From contig CAZPWS010000047.1 of assembly GCA_964590225.1 (NCBI GenBank), positions 1-25,817 on the forward strand: a DNA stretch of 25,817 nucleotides. Direction: 5' to 3'. A program made the position numbers and the translations under genes. Below the pieces are notes generated by a model. It worked only from the letters and a program-made list of their open reading frames with translations. It was not told the DNA's origin and ran no database searches. Source of the DNA: JAEUSG01 sp964590225 (GTDB lineage Bacteria > Fibrobacterota > OXYB2-FULL-49-7 > JAEUSG01). This document shows, piece by piece, positions 21,956 through 25,817 of this stretch. The number at the start of each line of letters is the position of its first letter. The first letter of the stretch is position 1.

Positions 21956-23385
21956 TTAGTCCTTTATTTGTTGTCTTTATCCCACTTGCCGCCGGTATTC
22001 TTGCCCTGTTCCTGAAAAATAAATTTTCAATGAATGCTATTACAGTAATAACCCCTTTTCTGCATCTTTTGGCAACAGCCGCTTTATTTAGTTCGGGTGC
22101 AACAGGAAAAGGTAGCGACCTGATTCAGGTAGATGCGCTGTCGCTTATAATTTTATTATCAATTTCAATGCTTTTTCTTCCTGTTTCAATCTATGCAATA
22201 TCTTACATGGATAAAGAGAGCGATGGAAAGTTCGACATCACTACAAGAAAAGTATTCGTATGCTGCCTTATGGTTTTTGTCGCTTCGATGTCTCTTTCAA
22301 CAATAACAAAGAACATGGGACTTATTTGGATAGCAATCGAAACAACCACAATTGCTTCCGCCCCACTAATAGCAATTAACAAAACACAGCGCTCGCTTGA
22401 AGCAGTATGGAAATATCTTATTTTGTGTTCTGTGGGAATTGCTCTTGCTTTGCTTGGAAATCTTTTTCTTGCTGTTGCTGAAAACGGAAAGAGCACTGCG
22501 GAAACAGTTCAATGGCTTAAAGCAGCATTTATCCTTCTGATGGTTGGATATGGAACAAAAGCGGGACTTGCGCCAATGCATACATGGCTGCCAGATGCAT
22601 ACAGCGAAGCACCCTCGCCTGTTTTTCCTTTACTCTCTACTGCACTTTTGAATTGTGCATTGCTGGGAATTGTCCGCGTTGCAGAAATTGCAAACCGCGC
22701 ACTTCTTGTAAATTTTACTTCCGACATTCTAATTCTGTTTGGTCTTGTTTCCTTAGGGTTTGCCGCAGCTTTTCTATTATTCCAGCAAGATTACAAAAGG
22801 CTCCTCGCGTACTCAAGCATAGAAAATGTAGGGATAATAACTTTTGGCTTTGGCATATCGTTTGCCGGCTCCGAAGGCGCACTTCTCCATATTTTGAGTC
22901 ACTCCGTAATCAAGGGGGCGCTTTTCCTAACAGCGGGTAATATTCTTCTAATTTACAGAACAAAAGCAATTCACGCTGCAACTGGCTTGATTGCGACTAA
23001 TAAACCAACCGGCCTGCTCTTTTTCTTTGGCTTTTTAGCAATAACTGGCTTCCCCCCCTTTGGTACATTCTTTTCGGAACTAAAAATAATCAGTGCTTCA
23101 TTTTCTACCGGCCATGAACTTGAAGGGACCATCTTTGTTATAGCTCTTGTTGTTTCGTTCATTGGCCTTTCTAAAGCATTTATACGAATGTCTCTTGGAA
23201 AACCGCAAATTACAACAACCCAACAAAATAAGTGTTTAATTCCTATTTCGATGATATTGCCCCAGATAATACTGCTTTTGGTTGCAATATTACTGGGTCT
23301 TTTTTTGCCGGACAAACTGGAATCTTTATTTCGTGAAGGAGCGGCAATACTTACAGGAAGCTTCGATGGAAAAATTATACCATGA
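21952..23385 (+). CDS. hyfF: HyfF-like (NuoL/N family) antiporter-like membrane subunit
   Basis: Second antiporter-like subunit, 477 residues, about 14 helices. Unlike the hyfB-like gene it has the complete N-terminus, with helices at about 4-20 and 30-46 before DALSLIILLSISM. Key residues: Glu130 in LIWIAIETTT, Lys203 in GTKAGLAPMHTWLPDA, LLAYSSIENVG, and HILSHSVIKGALFL. Two antiporter-like subunits imply more than one ion channel in the complex. GTG start at 21952 has AAGGAGAAG eight bases ahead and overlaps the hyfE stop. Confidence 0.93.
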   Translation: MISPLFVVFIPLAAGILALFLKNKFSMNAITVITPFLHLLATAALFSSGATGKGSDLIQVDALSLIILLSISMLFLPVSIYAISYMDKESDGKFDITTRKVFVCCLMVFVASMSLSTITKNMGLIWIAIETTTIASAPLIAINKTQRSLEAVWKYLILCSVGIALALLGNLFLAVAENGKSTAETVQWLKAAFILLMVGYGTKAGLAPMHTWLPDAYSEAPSPVFPLLSTALLNCALLGIVRVAEIANRALLVNFTSDILILFGLVSLGFAAAFLLFQQDYKRLLAYSSIENVGIITFGFGISFAGSEGALLHILSHSVIKGALFLTAGNILLIYRTKAIHAATGLIATNKPTGLLFFFGFLAITGFPPFGTFFSELKIISASFSTGHELEGTIFVIALVVSFIGLSKAFIRMSLGKPQITTTQQNKCLIPISMILPQIILLLVAILLGLFLPDKLESLFREGAAILTGSFDGKIIP

Positions 23386-24860
23386 AAATAGTTCCCCTTT
23401 ACAATTGTACTTCTATTGACGCCAACGCTATAGATATTCTGGACAATAACGCATTTAACGCTTTTATCAAGTCCGAAACAGTTAGCGGCAAGAGAATTAT
23501 TTCTCTTTTTGGTTTACAGTCAGCCACTAAGCAACCTTCTGATATAGAAATAATCGCTATTATTGGAAGCGATAGCGAAAGCAGACTTACTGCTGTTAAA
23601 ACAATGACCAAGAATAGTTCATATAAATCGCTAACTGTCGAAATTCCTGAAGCACATCTCTTTGAACGGGAGATTGCTGAACAATTTTCCATAACTCCAA
23701 TTGACCATCCATATCTCAAGCCTGTACGGCATACTGTTGGCGCCCCTGTTGCAAACCATTTTTTCCGTCTTGAAGGCGATGCTGTTCACGAAGTTGCCGT
23801 AGGGCCTGTTCATGCCGGAATAATTGAGCCTGGCCACTTCCGATTTCAATGCCATGGTGAAACCGTTCATAATCTTGAAATATCACTTGGCTATCAGCAT
23901 CGAGGTGTTGAAAAGAGGCTTTTTGGCGGGCCAGACAATAAAACGCTTCATTACATGGAAACATTGGCCGGCGACACAACAATTGGGCACACAACCGCTT
24001 ATTGCGAAACAGTTGAAGCCCTGTCGCGAACAATCATCCCTTTTCGGGCACAGGCAATAAGGGGAATTGCGCTCGAACTTGAGCGCCTCGCCAACCACAT
24101 AGGTGACCTTGGCGCCCTCGCCAACGATATTGCCTTTCTCCCAACTGCCTCTTACTGCGGTCGAATACGGGGCGATCTGCTTAACATGACAGCTATAATA
24201 TGCGGCAACCGATTTGGAAGAAACCTGATAGTTCCAGGAGGCCTTCTCCACGATTTACAACCATCAAAAATTCACGAGTTGCGAACAAAGCTTGATACCG
24301 CTGCCGCAGATGCCTATAACGCCATAGAGCTTCTTTTTAATTCAGGCACTGTAATGGACTTTTTTTCTGGCTGCGGGACAATATCGCAAAAAACTGCGCG
24401 CGAGCTTGGATTTGTCGGCATAGCAGCAAGAGCATGTGGAATAGAACGGGATGTAAGATTTGATTACCCTTTTGGTATTTACAGAATGGCGCAGATACCA
24501 ATATCAATCTGCGATTCAGGGGATGTCTTTGCCCGCGCTTTTGTGCGGTGGATGGAAATCCGCCGATCTGTTTCATTCATACGGGAAATACTGGACTCTA
24601 TGCCAGGCGGCGATATTTTTACCCCGTGCAATTCCTTAAAGCCTGATCAGTTAGCTGTTTCCTTGATTGAAGGATGGCGAGGCGAAATTGCGCACATCGC
24701 ATTGACTAATCAATATGGGAAACTTTCGCGTTATAAAATAACGGATCCCTCATTTCATAATTGGACTGCCCTTTCAATGGCGCTAAAAAAAGAACAGATA
24801 TCAAATTTCCCTGTGAATAATAAAAGTTTTAATTTGTCATATTGCGGATTTGACCTATGA
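23382..24860 (+). CDS. HyfG-like large subunit lacking nickel ligands (Ehr type)
   Basis: NuoC-NuoD fusion of 492 residues, related to HyfG/HycE. The N-terminal part (to about 115) ends with the NuoC motif AHLFEREIAEQFSITPIDHP. The catalytic-fold part begins with GPVHAGIIEPGHFRF (141-155) and GYQHRGVEK. Hydrogenases hold Ni-Fe with four cysteines in RxCGxC and DPCxxC. Here the first site reads LAGDTTIGH (195-203), with Ala196 and Thr199 in place of Cys, and the second reads DPSFHN (455-460), with Ser457 and Asn460. It therefore should not carry a Ni-Fe centre. The C-terminal extension with NNKSFNLSYCG is typical of Ehr-type relatives, as I recall them. It overlaps its neighbours by 4 bases on each side. 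Confidence 0.9.
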   Translation: MKIVPLYNCTSIDANAIDILDNNAFNAFIKSETVSGKRIISLFGLQSATKQPSDIEIIAIIGSDSESRLTAVKTMTKNSSYKSLTVEIPEAHLFEREIAEQFSITPIDHPYLKPVRHTVGAPVANHFFRLEGDAVHEVAVGPVHAGIIEPGHFRFQCHGETVHNLEISLGYQHRGVEKRLFGGPDNKTLHYMETLAGDTTIGHTTAYCETVEALSRTIIPFRAQAIRGIALELERLANHIGDLGALANDIAFLPTASYCGRIRGDLLNMTAIICGNRFGRNLIVPGGLLHDLQPSKIHELRTKLDTAAADAYNAIELLFNSGTVMDFFSGCGTISQKTARELGFVGIAARACGIERDVRFDYPFGIYRMAQIPISICDSGDVFARAFVRWMEIRRSVSFIREILDSMPGGDIFTPCNSLKPDQLAVSLIEGWRGEIAHIALTNQYGKLSRYKITDPSFHNWTALSMALKKEQISNFPVNNKSFNLSYCGFDL

Positions 24861-25621
24861 TTCAAGTATTAAAAGCAAGACTTTTTCAGAAGTTTCGAAC
24901 ATCGAAATATCCTAATGTACAGCCAGAAATGGCTGATCGCTATTTAGGCAAACCAATAATTAAAAAAGAGCTTTGCGGACAAAACTGCAACAACTGTATC
25001 GAAGTCTGTCCAGTAGGTGCTCTCCAAAAAAAGAATGGACAGATCACGCTCGATACTGGCCTCTGTCTCTTCTGCGGCAAATGTGCTTCTGCTTGTAGCG
25101 ATAAAAACATTATCACCTTTAGTCGCGATTACAAACTAAGCCGTTTTTCGCGAAAGGCCCTTATCCTTACGGACGAAACCCTTGAAGAGGCAATTGACCA
25201 GACAAAAAAGGAGATCAAGCGCCTTTTTGGCAGGTCGCTTAAACTTAGACAGGTAAGTGCGGGTGGCTGTAACGCGTGTGAACTGGATATAAATGTCCTA
25301 AACACACTTGTTTTCGATCTTTCCCGATTTGGCATCTCTTTCGTGGCCTCACCTAAACATGCAGATGGCCTGCTTGTAACAGGTCCCGTAACCAAAAACA
25401 TGCTCCTTGCTTTACAAAAAACATATGACGCCGTTCCTGATCCAAAAGTAGTAATTGCCGTTGGTGCCTGCGCAATATCAGGTGGTTTGTATTTGGAACA
25501 CTCCGAATGTGGGAAGGGCGTGATAGATATTCTGCCAGTTGATATTTACATTCCAGGATGTCCCCCCTCCCCGTGGACCATACTGGACGGTTTACTGCGG
25601 CTTATAGGCTATTTACAATAA
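24857..25621 (+). CDS. HyfH-HyfI fusion: two [4Fe-4S] ferredoxin domain plus NuoB-like small subunit
   Basis: Electron-relay subunit of 254 residues that merges two separate Hyf/Hyc proteins. Residues 35-85 bind two [4Fe-4S] clusters: C40-x3-C44-x2-C47-x3-C51-P and C70-x2-C73-x2-C76-x3-C80. The first has one residue more than the usual C-x2-C spacing. Residues about 130-254 are NuoB/HyfI-like with all four ligands of the proximal cluster: GGCNACELD (C138, C141), VGACAISGG (C205) and IPGCPPSPW (C235). So electrons can still travel to the large subunit, although it lacks the Ni site. It is the last gene of the operon. E. coli encodes the two halves as HyfH and HyfI. Confidence 0.93.
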   Translation: MIQVLKARLFQKFRTSKYPNVQPEMADRYLGKPIIKKELCGQNCNNCIEVCPVGALQKKNGQITLDTGLCLFCGKCASACSDKNIITFSRDYKLSRFSRKALILTDETLEEAIDQTKKEIKRLFGRSLKLRQVSAGGCNACELDINVLNTLVFDLSRFGISFVASPKHADGLLVTGPVTKNMLLALQKTYDAVPDPKVVIAVGACAISGGLYLEHSECGKGVIDILPVDIYIPGCPPSPWTILDGLLRLIGYLQ

Positions 25622-25623
25622 TC

Positions 25624-25650
25624 CACACTAATCTATCTTTATAAAGTGTG
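25624..25650 (+). repeat. Weak hairpin after the operon
   Basis: CACACT pairs with AGTGTG across 15 bases, followed by a second weak hairpin at about 25656-25676 (AGATTGC against GCAATTCT with a one-base bulge). Neither has a T-run, so no clear intrinsic terminator follows the last operon gene. Confidence 0.35.
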
Positions 25651-25708
25651 TTAGAAGATTGCAAAAACGCAATTCTGATGCAGTAGGGGACAAAAAAAGT
25701 TGTTCAAG

Positions 25709-25816
25709 TCACCTGATGATCGTTAGCTTTTTCACACCACGGTATTTAGTGCCTATATCTTCCAACCCACATTCCTCACCTTTTTTTATGGTTCTTTCAG
25801 TAGTTATTTGAACTGC
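25709..25816 (-). CDS. 3' end of an unidentified gene, cut by the window edge
   Basis: The minus strand is open for 35 codons from the edge to a TGA at 25709-25711. The tail is charged and ends GTKYRGVKKLTIIR; it also holds KKGEECGLEDI. I do not recognise it. It would converge on the hyf-type operon with 87 bases between the two stops. A frame this short can be open by chance. Confidence 0.35.
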   Translation of the reverse strand, partial: AVQITTERTIKKGEECGLEDIGTKYRGVKKLTIIR

Positions 25817-25817
25817 T

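Noticed and set aside
18611..25621. Annotation as an active [NiFe] hydrogenase-4 or formate hydrogenlyase
   Set aside because: All four Ni-binding cysteines are absent from the large subunit, and no formate dehydrogenase or maturation gene is present in the window.
18611..25621. Annotation as NADH:quinone oxidoreductase (complex I)
   Set aside because: HyfE-type and HyfB-type subunits, the HyfC-type NuoH relative and the HyfG-type large subunit point to the Hyf/Ehr line, and NADH-binding subunits NuoE/F/G are missing here.
25622..25708. Intrinsic terminator after the operon
   Set aside because: Two weak hairpins but no T-run after either.

Overview
The window is bacterial, with moderate-to-low GC by eye. 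It carries flagellar hook and rod genes, a DivIVA/YggT/YggS/YggU cell-division neighbourhood, a sigma-54-type flagellar promoter, a bacterial glycerol-1-phosphate dehydrogenase, a SWIB protein and a hydrogenase-like membrane complex. Diderm features (CsgG/LpoB-like protein, periplasmic c-type cytochrome, rod-binding FlgJ) suggest a Gram-negative-type cell. Sigma-54 flagellar control and the lipid enzyme would fit a deep-branching group such as the FCB superphylum or a deltaproteobacterial relative. The phylum cannot be fixed from this sequence alone.

Minus-strand block (about 13441 down to 173). A long, tightly packed run reads from 10313 down to 970: flgJ (rod-binding plus transglycosylase), flgN, flgK, flgL, a STAS protein, a GHMP sugar kinase of glucuronokinase type, a galU-like nucleotidyltransferase, yggS, yggT, divIVA, yggU and a class II purine nucleoside phosphorylase. 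A near-consensus -24/-12 promoter sits 37 bases before flgJ. Beyond PNP lies a separately started CsgG/LpoB-like exported protein. Upstream of the flagellar promoter are a truncated aldo/keto reductase remnant and the helicase gene hrpB.

Plus-strand block (13527 to 25621). First comes a set of small regulatory or nucleic-acid-type genes: an HTH-receiver protein, a 50-residue four-Cys protein, a protein with two CCCH metal-site motifs and a SWIB protein with a histone-like tail, closed by an intrinsic terminator. Then glycerol-1-phosphate dehydrogenase overlaps a large exported cytochrome/thioredoxin-like protein. An HTH-EIIA (PtsN-like) regulator follows and overlaps the first gene of a six-gene operon in the order hyfB, hyfC, hyfE, hyfF, hyfG, hyfHI.

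The main point of interest is that operon. It looks like a group 4 [NiFe] hydrogenase (Hyf/Hyc), but its large subunit has lost all four nickel-binding cysteines. It keeps the iron-sulfur relay, the NuoH-like subunit and two antiporter-like subunits. This matches the 'energy-converting hydrogenase-related' (Ehr) class, whose substrate is not settled. Other notable items are the duplicated cytochrome/DsbA-like protein with one degenerate copy, a shared beta-module inserted in both FlgK and FlgL, the sigma-54 promoter, and the run of small Cys/His proteins.
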